Part shown: positions 41,770-50,235 of the stretch, in pieces
How positions within the stretch are numbered: position 1 is the stretch's first letter
Layout of the letters: each line of letters begins with the position of its first letter
NCBI RefSeq assembly: GCF_006636205.1
Contig: NZ_VIGB01000003.1
Coordinates: forward strand, 372,001-436,000
Direction: 5' to 3'
Length of the DNA: 64,000 nt
Origin: Kitasatospora acidiphila
GTDB taxonomy: Bacteria > Actinomycetota > Actinomycetes > Streptomycetales > Streptomycetaceae
Program-made: the position numbers and the translations under genes
Notes under the pieces: model-generated
What the model was told of the DNA's origin: nothing
Seen by the model: the letters and a program-made list of their open reading frames with translations, nothing else
The model's database searches: none

Positions 41770-43203
41770 ATGCCGCAGGAGACAGCCGCCGCCCCGCGCC
41801 GGGTGGTGCACGTCCCTCCCGAGGAGCGCGCGGCGCGCGGCCGGGAGGCCCGTCGCCGCGTGCCCCGGTCGAGCCATGCGGAGTACCGGCCGTCGAAGGA
41901 CCGGCCGGACCCCCTGGACATCCTGCAGGCCCAGTCCGCCCGCCGGGTCCCGGAACTCGTGCCGATCCGTTACGGCCGAATGAGCGAGTCCCCGTTCCGG
42001 TTCTACCGGGGCGCCGCCGCGATCATGGCCTCCGACCTGGCCGGCTCGCCCGACTCCGGGATCAGGGCCCAACTGTGCGGCGACGCGCACATGCTGAACT
42101 TCCGGCTGTTGGCCTCCCCGGAGCGGCAACTGCTGTTCGACATCAACGACTTCGACGAGACCCTGCCAGGGCCCTGGGAGTGGGACGTCAAACGGCTCTC
42201 GGCCAGCCTGGTCATCGCCGGGCGCGCGAACGGCTTCGACGACGCCGTGCGAGCGGACATCGTTCGGGCCACCGTGCGGTCGTACCGCGAGGCGATGGCC
42301 CGGTTCGCGCAGATGCGCAACCTGGAGGTCTGGTACGCCCGCATGGACGCGGAACGCCTCCAGGAGCTCGCCGCGAGCCGGATCCACAAGCACGGCCGGA
42401 AGGCCCTCGCACGCGAGTTGGCCAAGGCCCGCACCCGCGACAGCCTCCAGGCCTTCGAGAAGCTCACCGAGACCGTGGCCGGCCGGGTCCGCATCGCCGC
42501 CGACCCGCCGCTGCTGGTACCGCTCTCCGACCTGCTCCCCGATGTGACCCGTGGCGAACTGGAACGGGAGATCCGCGGCCTGGTCGAACACTACGACCGA
42601 ACCCTGTCGTCGGACCGGCGCGCCCTGCTGGGGCAGTACCACCTCGTGGACATCGCCCGGAAGGTCGTCGGGGTCGGCAGTGTCGGCACCCGGTGCTGGA
42701 TCCTGCTGCTGCTCGGCCGGGACGGCCAGGACCCCCTGTTCCTGCAGGCCAAGGAGGCCGACGACTCGGTACTCGCGGCCCACGTCGGGGCGAGCCGGTA
42801 CCGCAACCAGGGCGAGCGGGTGGTCTCCGGCCAGCGGCTGATGCAGGCCGCGAGCGACATCTTCCTCGGCTGGGAGCGGGTGGACGGCATCGACGGCCGA
42901 CGCCGCGACTTCTACATCCGCCAACTGCGCGACTGGAAGGGCATCGCGGTGGCGGAGGAGATGCTGCCGGAGGGCATGCGAGCGTTCGGCGAGTTGTGCG
43001 GCACCACCCTGGCCCGCGCGCACGCCAGGTCCGGCGACCGAATCGCCATCGCCGCCTACCTCGGCCGCCGTGACTCCTTCGACCGCGCGCTCGCCGCCTT
43101 CGCCGAGTCCTACGCCGACCAGAACGAGCGCGACCACCAGGCGCTCCTCGACGCGGTCACGACCGGCCGGCTGCCGGCAAAAACCGTGGAGCCCTCGGCA
43201 TGA
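41770..43203 (+). CDS. DUF2252 family protein
   Basis: The 477-residue protein carries the kinase-like DUF2252 motifs: PSSHAEYRP, FRFYRGAAAIMASDLA, LCGDAHMLNFRLL (HGD-like catalytic loop), FDINDFDETLPGPWEWDVKRL (DFD-like), VVGVGSVGTRCW and RDFYIRQLRDWKG. The fold is related to aminoglycoside-phosphotransferase-like kinases, with unknown substrate; genes of this family are often stress-linked in actinomycetes. ATG 41770 has AGGAGG 6 bases upstream; the longer open frame to 41581 lacks support. It converges with the aldose epimerase gene. Confidence 0.88.
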   Translation: MPQETAAAPRRVVHVPPEERAARGREARRRVPRSSHAEYRPSKDRPDPLDILQAQSARRVPELVPIRYGRMSESPFRFYRGAAAIMASDLAGSPDSGIRAQLCGDAHMLNFRLLASPERQLLFDINDFDETLPGPWEWDVKRLSASLVIAGRANGFDDAVRADIVRATVRSYREAMARFAQMRNLEVWYARMDAERLQELAASRIHKHGRKALARELAKARTRDSLQAFEKLTETVAGRVRIAADPPLLVPLSDLLPDVTRGELEREIRGLVEHYDRTLSSDRRALLGQYHLVDIARKVVGVGSVGTRCWILLLLGRDGQDPLFLQAKEADDSVLAAHVGASRYRNQGERVVSGQRLMQAASDIFLGWERVDGIDGRRRDFYIRQLRDWKGIAVAEEMLPEGMRAFGELCGTTLARAHARSGDRIAIAAYLGRRDSFDRALAAFAESYADQNERDHQALLDAVTTGRLPAKTVEPSA

Positions 43204-43239
43204 CAACCCGAGTAGCGGACTTCCCCCTTGATGCCGCCA

Positions 43240-44160
43240 TCAGTCTCCCCACGGCGTGATCCCCCAGCGGACCGTGTGCTGTTCGCCGGGGCCGAGGCGG
43301 ACGAGCCCGGTGCCGCTGCTGAAGGCGTCCGGCGGGCAAGTCATCGGCTCGATGGCGACCGCGCGACGTCGCTCCCCCGGTGGGAGGGTGTCGCCGGTGT
43401 AGAGCTGTACGTAGTCGGCGCCTTCACCGAGCCACACGTCCGTACCGAACGCACCCGACGGGTGGGCCAGGCGCACCACGGCCCGCCCGTCCGTGCCTCG
43501 GTCGAGGTCGCCGAACGGGGTGTCCAGTCGCAGCGCCCCGACCGCCTGTGGCGTACGCAGGTCGTACGCCGTCCCGGCGACCGGCTGTACGGCCACCGGT
43601 AGGCCGCGCTCGTCGGTGCGCAGCCAGGTCCGTGCGGGGACGGTCAGCACCGCCTGGTCGACCACCGCGGTGCCCGCAGTGACGTAGGGATGCTGGCCGA
43701 AGCCGTAGGGTGCGGCGCCCACGCCGACGTTGCGCGCGGTCACGGCGACCTCGAGCCCGCCCTCCCCGAGGGCGTACTCGGCGCGGAGGTGGAGGTGGAA
43801 CGGGTAGCCCGGCTGCGGCCACAGCGGAACCTCCAGGACCGCCCGGCTGCCGCTCGCCTCCACGACCCGCCACGCGACCCACCGGAGCAGCCCGTGGATG
43901 GCGTTGCCGCCGGCCGGCTCGGTGAGCGGCAGCTGCAGGTCCTGCCCGTCCCAGCGGTACCGGCCGTCCCGGATCCGGTTGGGCCACGGCACCAGGAGCT
44001 GGCCGCGACCCCCGGTGATCCGGTCCTGTTCGGCGAATCCGTCGACCACGGCACGTTCACCGACCGCATACGACCGCAGCGCCGCACCCAGCTCGACGAT
44101 GACGGCACTGTGTGTGCCGTGACGGAGGGACAGTTGCCGTCCGGTGGGGCTCTCCTGCAC
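43240..44160 (-). CDS. aldose 1-epimerase family protein
   Basis: The 306-residue galactose-mutarotase-fold protein has the substrate-binding and catalytic elements: LLVPWPNRIRDGRYRWDG, NAIHGLLRWVAW, the His in GFGQHPYV and the catalytic Glu in AIEPMTCPPDAF. It interconverts alpha and beta anomers of hexoses or acts on hexose-6-phosphates. GTG 44160 has GAGGAGG 5-6 bases upstream; the frame extends further but without a better start. It is divergent from the GH15 gene, with carbohydrate metabolism as the common theme. Confidence 0.88.
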   Translation of the reverse strand: MQESPTGRQLSLRHGTHSAVIVELGAALRSYAVGERAVVDGFAEQDRITGGRGQLLVPWPNRIRDGRYRWDGQDLQLPLTEPAGGNAIHGLLRWVAWRVVEASGSRAVLEVPLWPQPGYPFHLHLRAEYALGEGGLEVAVTARNVGVGAAPYGFGQHPYVTAGTAVVDQAVLTVPARTWLRTDERGLPVAVQPVAGTAYDLRTPQAVGALRLDTPFGDLDRGTDGRAVVRLAHPSGAFGTDVWLGEGADYVQLYTGDTLPPGERRRAVAIEPMTCPPDAFSSGTGLVRLGPGEQHTVRWGITPWGD

Positions 44161-44553
44161 GCGTGGCCTCCTCGGTCCGCCCGGTCGGCGTCCTCGGACG
44201 CGGACCGAGGTGAAGGCCTGCGGTGCGGCCTCCTCATCGGGAGCGTGCGGCCCCGCACCGGCCTGGTCAAGCGCGACACGTTCCCGGGGGTGGAATCGCC
44301 CGGCGGGTTCGCCCGCCGGGGCCACGGCAGAGGCCATCGGCGCGCCCGCACGCCGGTCCCCCCGGTCGGCCCTCAGGCGCTCCCCCGCCTCCCGGGCGGG
44401 ACCACGGCTTCACCGGCCGGCCGAGCGGCCACATCGCTGGCCGATGCGCCGCCAGACACTGGGCGAGCGGCCATCGACCGCTGCAACGTGGCGAGGACTT
44501 CCGGCCCATCGGATAGTGGAGGAAGGGGCATCTTCCGAGATTTCGGAGCAGCC
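44161..44553. other. 393-bp divergent intergenic region, aldose epimerase / GH15
   Basis: No gene is seen. It holds a perfect hairpin CCCGGCGGG-TTCG-CCCGCCGGG (44299-44320), a smaller CCCGCC/GGCGGG pair near 44385-44401, and a short stem (TCCGA...TCGGA, about 44533-44547) that overlaps the GH15 ribosome site GGAG and could modulate its translation. Confidence 0.5.
44299..44320. terminator. 9-bp GC hairpin with TTCG tetraloop
   Basis: The arms CCCGGCGGG and CCCGCCGGG are perfectly paired around a UUCG-type loop, one of the most stable RNA tetraloops. It lies between two divergent genes, so it would sit in a 5' leader or stop antisense reads rather than end a gene. Confidence 0.45.
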
Positions 44554-46374
44554 ATGGACCGCTACCCTCCCATCGCCGCGCACGGCCTGGTCGGCGACCT
44601 GCAGACCGCAGCGCTCGTTTCGTCGCAGGGCGTCGTCGACTGGTTCGCTGCTCCCCGGTTCGACTCGCCCAGCGTCTTCGCCGCCCTGCTCGACCATGAC
44701 CGCGGTGGGTACCTGAGTCTGGCCCCCGAGCGCCCCGAGGGGACCAGCAAGCAGCTCTACTACCCCGACACGGCCGTGCTGGTGACCCGGTTCATGTCGC
44801 CCGACGGCGTGGGCGAGGTGGTGGACTTCATGCCGCCGGACCGGGCCCGCAAGGCCACCGACCGGCACACCCTGATACGCGTGGTGCGTGCCGTGCGGGG
44901 AACCGTCGACTTCACTCTCGAGTGCCGGCCGCGCTTCGACTACGGCCGGGCCGAGCACCAGCTGGAGCTCGGCGAGAACCGCGGCCTGTTCCGGGCCCCG
45001 GGGATGGACGCGCACCTGCAGACCACCTTCCCGCTGGAGCGGGACGGCCAGGACGTACGCGGCCGGGTGACACTGAGCGCCGGCGAAGTCGGTGGCGCCG
45101 TGTTCACCGTCTGCGCGTCCGGCGGCGAGGCACCCGCGCCCCCCTCGGTCGACAGCCTCGCCGAACAGGCCCAGGAGACCGGCCTCTTCTGGCAGCAGTG
45201 GTTGCACCAGTCCCGCTACCGGGGCCGCTGGCCCGAGCTGGTGCACCGTTCGGTCATCACCCTCAAGCTCCTCACCTACGCCCCCACCGGCGCCCTGATC
45301 GCGGCAGCCACCACGGGCCTGCCCGAGCAGGTCGGCGGAGAGCGCAACTGGGACTACCGGTTCACCTGGGTGCGCGACGGCGCGCTGTCCGTGCGGGCCC
45401 TGCTGGACCTCGGCTTCGCCGAGGAGGCCGTTGCCTTCGTCCACTGGCTCGTGGAGAGGCTGTATGAGCGCGAAGGCAGGGAGGACGAGCCGCTCCAGAC
45501 GATGTACCGGATCGACGGCGACCCCGACCTGCCGGAGGAGACGCTCGAACACTTCGAGGGCTACCGCGGCTCCTTCCCCGTCCGCATCGGCAACGGTGCC
45601 GCTGATCAGCTCCAGCTGGACATCTACGGCGAGGCCCTCTACGCGGTGTCCCAGGGCCGCGAGCTCGCGCAGCAGGCCACCTACCGGGGCTGGAAGGCAC
45701 TGTCCAGGGCGCTGGACTGGTTCGCCGACTCCTGGGACCGGCCGGACGAGGGCATCTGGGAGACCCGCGGCGGCCGCCAGGACTTCACCTACAGCCGGGT
45801 GATGGCCTGGGTCGCCTTCGACCACGGGCTCGCCCTGGCCGAGCACTTCCGCAGGCCCGCCGACCTGGAGAAGTGGCGCCGCGCCAGGGACGCCATCTTC
45901 GAACAGGTCATGGAACGCGGCTGGAGCGAGAAGGAGGGCGCCTTCGTCCAGCACTACGACGGCGACGTCCTGGACGCTTCGCTGCTGCTCATGCCCATGG
46001 TCCAGTTCATCTCTCCGAGAGACCCGGCCTGGCTCTCCACGCTCGACGCGATGGACCGCAAGCTCGTCTCCGACAGCCTCGTCTACCGCTACGACCCGGC
46101 GGCATCGCCGGACGGGCTGCGCGGTTCGGAAGGCACCTTCAGTCTGTGCACCTTCCTCTACGTCGACGCGCTGGCCCGGGCGGGGCGGCTGCCCCAGGCC
46201 CGCTACACCTTCGAGAAGATGCAGACCTACGCCAACCACGTCGGGCTGTTCGCCGAGGAGGTCGGTCCGAGCGGCGAGCAACTGGGCAACTTCCCCCAGG
46301 CGTTCACGCATCTGTCGCTCATCATGGCGGCCACCACCCTCGATCGGGCACTCGACGCGGAGGAGGGGCGCTGA
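44554..46374 (+). CDS. GH15 family glycoside hydrolase (glucoamylase/trehalase type)
   Basis: The 606-residue protein has an N-terminal trehalase-like beta-sandwich domain (IAAHGLVGDLQTAALV, VDWFAAPRFDSPSVFAALLD) and a C-terminal alpha/alpha-barrel GH15 domain with NWDYRFTWVRDGALSV, GSFPVRIGNGAADQLQLD and the general acid in DEGIWETRGG, ending FPQAFTHLSLI. It has no signal peptide and so acts inside the cell, probably on trehalose or malto-oligosaccharides. ATG 44554 follows GGAG by 5 bases. It converges on cydB. Confidence 0.9.
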   Translation: MDRYPPIAAHGLVGDLQTAALVSSQGVVDWFAAPRFDSPSVFAALLDHDRGGYLSLAPERPEGTSKQLYYPDTAVLVTRFMSPDGVGEVVDFMPPDRARKATDRHTLIRVVRAVRGTVDFTLECRPRFDYGRAEHQLELGENRGLFRAPGMDAHLQTTFPLERDGQDVRGRVTLSAGEVGGAVFTVCASGGEAPAPPSVDSLAEQAQETGLFWQQWLHQSRYRGRWPELVHRSVITLKLLTYAPTGALIAAATTGLPEQVGGERNWDYRFTWVRDGALSVRALLDLGFAEEAVAFVHWLVERLYEREGREDEPLQTMYRIDGDPDLPEETLEHFEGYRGSFPVRIGNGAADQLQLDIYGEALYAVSQGRELAQQATYRGWKALSRALDWFADSWDRPDEGIWETRGGRQDFTYSRVMAWVAFDHGLALAEHFRRPADLEKWRRARDAIFEQVMERGWSEKEGAFVQHYDGDVLDASLLLMPMVQFISPRDPAWLSTLDAMDRKLVSDSLVYRYDPAASPDGLRGSEGTFSLCTFLYVDALARAGRLPQARYTFEKMQTYANHVGLFAEEVGPSGEQLGNFPQAFTHLSLIMAATTLDRALDAEEGR

Positions 46375-46422
46375 CCCATGGTCACGCATGCCGGTTCGGC
46401 AGGATCGCCGTCCTGTGACGGC

Positions 46423-47472
46423 TCAGGCCTCGGGCTGCGGGGCCACCGACGCCCCCGAGCCACCGGGGCCCTCGGGACCCTGGAAGTGCTCGGCTGTCAG
46501 CCGGAGCCGGAACACGTGGTACGTCCAGCTCTGGTAGGCGAGTACGACCGGCAGCAGGACGATGGCGACGACGGTCATCACCTTGAGCGCGTAGTCGCCC
46601 GAGGCGGTGTTGTGCACGGTCAGGTCGAACGCGGAGTTGGTGCTCGACACCATGACCCGCGGGTAGAGCTCGACGAAGATCGAGACCACGGTGGTGGCCA
46701 TCGCCAGTGTGGTGGCGGCGAAGGCCCACCCTTCGTGCCCGGTGGCGATCAGCCATGCGGCCGCGAACACGGCCACCACTGCGGCGAGTTCGGCGAGGTT
46801 GATCAGGATGCCCCGGCCGGCTGTGGAGTGCGTCCAGGTCACGAAGGCCAGCACCACCAGACCGGCCACCGGGGCGGCCCGGCGCGCCAGCAGGCCGGCC
46901 CGGCGGCGGACGCCGCCGGTGGTCTTGAGCGCGATGAACGTCGCCCCGTGCAGGACGCACAGCACCACGAGGGTGATGCCGGTGAACACGCCGTAGCCGG
47001 TGAACAGGTCGGCGAAGTTCCCCGCGAACTCCTGGTCGCTCCCGATCGGGACACCGTGCAGCAGGTCGCCCAGGGCGATCCCGATCACCAGCGGCACGAT
47101 CAGGCTTCCGGCGGTCAGCAGCACGTCCCAGGTCCGCCGCCAGCGGACACTGTCGATCTTGCCCCGGAACTCGAAGGAGACCCCGCGGATGATGAGCCCG
47201 ACCAGCAGCAGCACGACTGCGAGGTAGAGCCCCGAAAGGAGCGTCGCGTACCAGGCGGGGAACGCCGCGAACATGGCGGCGGCGGCCGTGATCAGCCACA
47301 CCTCGTTTCCGTCCCACAGCGGCCCGATCGTGTTGATCACGGCCCGGCGCCCGGGTTCGTCCCGCACCAGCACCGCGTGCAGCATGCCGACGCCCAGGTC
47401 GAATCCCTCCAGGACGAAGAAGCCCGTCCACAGCACGGCGATGAGGATGAACCAGAAGACGGCGAGTGCCAT
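46423..47472 (-). CDS. cydB: cytochrome bd ubiquinol/menaquinol oxidase subunit II
   Basis: This 349-residue integral membrane subunit has about nine transmembrane helices. Typical CydB elements are WFILIAVLWTGFFVLEGFDLGVGML at the start, RRAVINTIGPLWDGNEVWLI and the SFEFRGKIDSVRWRRTWD loop. Together with CydA it forms the high-affinity terminal oxidase used under low oxygen or stress. It starts 25 bp after the cydA stop in the same operon. No cydC/cydD exporter genes follow: the next gene is convergent GH15. Confidence 0.95.
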   Translation of the reverse strand: MALAVFWFILIAVLWTGFFVLEGFDLGVGMLHAVLVRDEPGRRAVINTIGPLWDGNEVWLITAAAAMFAAFPAWYATLLSGLYLAVVLLLVGLIIRGVSFEFRGKIDSVRWRRTWDVLLTAGSLIVPLVIGIALGDLLHGVPIGSDQEFAGNFADLFTGYGVFTGITLVVLCVLHGATFIALKTTGGVRRRAGLLARRAAPVAGLVVLAFVTWTHSTAGRGILINLAELAAVVAVFAAAWLIATGHEGWAFAATTLAMATTVVSIFVELYPRVMVSSTNSAFDLTVHNTASGDYALKVMTVVAIVLLPVVLAYQSWTYHVFRLRLTAEHFQGPEGPGGSGASVAPQPEA

Positions 47473-47497
47473 CGCGACCTCGGAGTGATTCGGGACC

Positions 47498-48880
47498 TCA
47501 GTAGGTCACGGCCGGTACGGGCTGGTCGTCGCTCGGAGCCTCGGCGGCGTCCTTGCGGGCGTAGCGCGTCATCAGCACGGCGGCGACGACGGCAAGTGCT
47601 GCGTAGAGCAGGAAGAAGACCAGGATGCTGATCGCCACGGTGGTCGTGCTGACGGACGGTGACACCCCGTTCCTCGTGAGCTGGATGCCCTGGACGATCC
47701 ATGGCTGACGGCCGTTCTCCGTGAGCAGCCAGCCGGCGGTGTTGATCAGGAAGGGCAGGACGACCGCCCAGACGGCCACCCGCAGGAACCAGGGTGACTC
47801 GGCGAGCCGTTTGCGTCTGAGCAGCCAGAGCCCCCAGAGGCCGACCAGGAGGGCGACGGTGGCGAGGTAGGCCATCACGCGCATCGACCAGTACTGGATG
47901 AAGATGTCGGGCACGTACTCGCCCGGCCCGTAGCGCTGCTGGTACTGGCTCTGGACGGCGTTGAGCCCGAGCACCTGGCCGTTCCAGTGGTTGGTGGCCA
48001 GCAGCGAGAGCAGGTGAGGAATGGCGATGATCTTCGTGGGGGTCTGGTCGTTATTGCCGCCACCGACCTGGAAGACCGAGAAGGAGCACGGCTGGCAGGT
48101 TTCCCACTGGGCCTCCGCGCCGGCGATCTTCATCGGCTGGTACTTGCCCTCGGTCACCCCGAGCTCGCTCCCGACCAGCATGGCGAACAGCAGTGCGGGG
48201 ACGAGCACCACCAGCGACAGCCTCGCCGACAGCCGGAACACCTCGGTGTCGGCCCCCTTGCGCAGCTGCCAGGCCGAGACCGCCAGCATGACCATCGCTC
48301 CGGTGACCAGCGAGGCCAGCAGGACGTGCAGATAGCCGCGCAGGAACACGGGATTGGTGAACAGCGCCCAGACGTCGTTCAGCTGCGGGCGGCCGGTGGA
48401 CGAGTTGATCGTGTAGCCGACCGGGTGCTGCATCCAGGAGTTGGCCGCCATGATGAACGCCGCGGACAGCGCGCCGCCGACGGCCACGGCCCAGATCGTC
48501 CCCAGGTGCACCCGCTTCGGCAGCTTGTCCCAGCCGAACAGCCACAGCCCCAGGAAGGTCGACTCCAGGAAGAACGCCCCGAGCCCCTCCATCGCCAGCG
48601 GGGCGCCGAAAACGTCTCCCACCGTGCGCGAGTACCCCGACCAGTCCATGCCGAACTGGAACTCCTGGACCAGGCCGGTCACCACACCGACCGCGATGTT
48701 GATCACCAGAAGCGTCCCGAAGAACCGGGTCAGCCGCAGGAACTCCGGGCGGTCGGTGCGGTGCCACGCGGTCTGCAGCAGCGCGGTCAGGAAGCTCAGG
48801 CCGATGGTGACCGGGACGAACAGGAAGTGGTAGATCGACGTCATCGCGAACTGCAGCCGGGCGAGGTCGAGCTGACTCAT
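47498..48880 (-). CDS. cydA: cytochrome bd oxidase subunit I
   Basis: The 460-residue subunit carries the haems. The haem b595 ligand His18 is in TSIYHFLFVPVTIGLS; a second haem His is in GYLHVLLASL; the Met ligand is in YWSMRVMAYL, and the conserved GRQPW motif is present (ENGRQPWIVQG). The quinol Q-loop is the short type usual in actinobacteria. ATG 48880 is chosen (GGGAGC upstream) over an in-frame start 4 codons earlier. It is first in the operon cydA-cydB. No Rex-type site was recognised in the 313 bp upstream. Confidence 0.95.
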   Translation of the reverse strand: MSQLDLARLQFAMTSIYHFLFVPVTIGLSFLTALLQTAWHRTDRPEFLRLTRFFGTLLVINIAVGVVTGLVQEFQFGMDWSGYSRTVGDVFGAPLAMEGLGAFFLESTFLGLWLFGWDKLPKRVHLGTIWAVAVGGALSAAFIMAANSWMQHPVGYTINSSTGRPQLNDVWALFTNPVFLRGYLHVLLASLVTGAMVMLAVSAWQLRKGADTEVFRLSARLSLVVLVPALLFAMLVGSELGVTEGKYQPMKIAGAEAQWETCQPCSFSVFQVGGGNNDQTPTKIIAIPHLLSLLATNHWNGQVLGLNAVQSQYQQRYGPGEYVPDIFIQYWSMRVMAYLATVALLVGLWGLWLLRRKRLAESPWFLRVAVWAVVLPFLINTAGWLLTENGRQPWIVQGIQLTRNGVSPSVSTTTVAISILVFFLLYAALAVVAAVLMTRYARKDAAEAPSDDQPVPAVTY

Positions 48881-49193
48881 TTCTGCTCCCAATCCGTGAG
48901 CGTCGATGCCACCAGGGCGGCCCCGGATCCCGGGATGATCTCTGCCCAGGCAAGCACGTCGGCATCGATTCGCCGGGGAGCACTCTCACCGAGCTGTCGA
49001 CCTGCCCCGCGAAGGCGCAGGTCAGGTGAGGTGGCGGACAGTCGGGTTCACCGAGTCGGCCGCCGCCCGTTCGGTGGTACGGGGGCTCCGTTCAGGACGT
49101 GCGGAGCGGCACGGTGCCGGCCTGGCGGATCCCTGACGTACCGTCGGCTCACGTCGGCTCACGTCGGCCGCACACCACGCCGGGAGGAACGTC
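48881..49193. promoter_or_regulatory. divergent region cydA / gluconokinase with decameric direct repeats
   Basis: GTCGGCTCAC occurs twice in exact tandem (49143-49152, 49153-49162) plus a partial third copy to 49168, ending 25 bp before the gluconokinase ATG. Such 10-bp phased repeats fit cooperative activator binding. Nothing else in the region is recognisable. Confidence 0.4.
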
Positions 49194-49718
49194 ATGGCGG
49201 GAGCCACCCGGGCGCCCACGATCGTGGTGGTCATGGGCGTCTCCGGATCGGGCAAGTCCACCGTGGGCCGACTGCTCGCGCAACGGCTCACGGTGCCCTT
49301 CGTGGAGGCCGATGACCTGCATCCGGCCGCGAACCGCGCCAAGATGGCCGCCGGCCACCCGCTCGACGACGATGACCGCCGGCCGTGGCTGCGGTCCCTG
49401 GCCGACTGGATCCGGGAGGCGACCGCTACCGGCCGGGGCGGGGTGATGGCGTGCTCGGCTCTCAAGCGCACGTACCGGGACCAGTTCCGCCGGGCCGGCG
49501 CGGGTGTGTGGTTCCTGCACCTGACACTCGACCGGGAGACCGCCGACCGGCGGGTCGCCGGGCGGCTGGGCCACTTCATGCCCGCACGGCTGGTCGGCTC
49601 CCAGTACGACACCCTGGAACCCCTGCAGTCTGACGAACCCGGTCTGACCATCGACGCAACGGCCGCTCCGCAGACGATCGTCGAGGATGCGCTGAGTGCC
49701 GTGCGGGCGATGGGGTGA
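49194..49718 (+). CDS. gluconokinase
   Basis: Phosphorylates D-gluconate to 6-phosphogluconate with ATP in the cytoplasm. The 174-residue protein has the Walker A motif GVSGSGKST (15-23), the substrate-region EADDLHPAANRAKMAAGHPLDDDDR (in pieces, about 39-63), CSALKRTYRDQFR and GHFMPARLVGSQYDTLE, all diagnostic of GntK. GGGAGG precedes the ATG by 6 bases. No gluconate permease or GntR repressor gene is adjacent; a decayed GMC oxidoreductase follows. Confidence 0.93.
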   Translation: MAGATRAPTIVVVMGVSGSGKSTVGRLLAQRLTVPFVEADDLHPAANRAKMAAGHPLDDDDRRPWLRSLADWIREATATGRGGVMACSALKRTYRDQFRRAGAGVWFLHLTLDRETADRRVAGRLGHFMPARLVGSQYDTLEPLQSDEPGLTIDATAAPQTIVEDALSAVRAMG

Positions 49719-49817
49719 ACGCGACCGCGTTCGGCGTTCGCCCGGTCGCCGCCACCAGGCCCGCCCGATAGCTTCCGTATTGGCAGTGAATGTCCTGAAG
49801 GAGGAACGGGATCCCGC

Positions 49818-50127
49818 GTGGCCGACGACCGGCACTACGATGTCATCATCGTCGGCACGGGCGCGGGCGGCGGCACGCTCGCGCACCGACTGGCAACCAC
49901 CGGGAAGCGGGTCCTGATCCTGGAGCGCGGGGACTATCTGCCGCGCGAGCGGGACAACCGGGACTCCACCGCCGTCTTCGTCAAGGGCAAGTACCGTGCC
50001 CCCGAGTTCTGGTACGACAAGCACGGCAACCAGTTCCCTCCGTAGGTGAACTACTACGTCGGCGGCACTGACCGCCATCGCCAACGCCCTGCGGGTCGGC
50101 GACCACATCGAAGCCCGGCTGCGCTGA
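49818..50127 (+). pseudogene. decayed GMC oxidoreductase: amber codon plus large internal deletion
   Basis: GTG 49818 (AAGGAGG upstream) opens a GMC N-terminus: YDVIIVGTGAGGGTLAHRLA, LILERGDYLPRERDN, YRAPEFWYDKHGNQFPP, then TAG at 50043. The frame after the stop continues VNYYVGG, the expected GMC sequence, so the amber replaces one sense codon. At about 50066 the sequence jumps, one base out of frame, to LTAIANALRVGDHIEARLR and a stop, which is the C-terminal tail of this family. About 400 codons between the two are missing. A ribosome site is still present. A gluconate or sugar role is suggested only by the neighbouring gluconokinase. Confidence 0.85.
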
Positions 50128-50149
50128 GGGGGTGTCGCACACAGCGAGA

Positions 50150-50183
50150 ACCGGCGGCGGGTGGACGTGTCACCCGCCACCGG
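50150..50183. terminator. hairpin between GMC relic and SDR gene
   Basis: The sequence from 50150 to 50163 pairs with 50171-50183 (GGCGGGTG against CACCCGCC, with one mismatch further out), giving a stem of about 12 bp around a 7-base loop. It ends transcription from both sides (the SDR gene stops at 50236). Confidence 0.5.
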
Positions 50184-50235
50184 CTCCGTCGCTGCGCGAA
50201 CCGGCCGAGCGCCGCGCCAGGTTGTTCCCGGGAGA

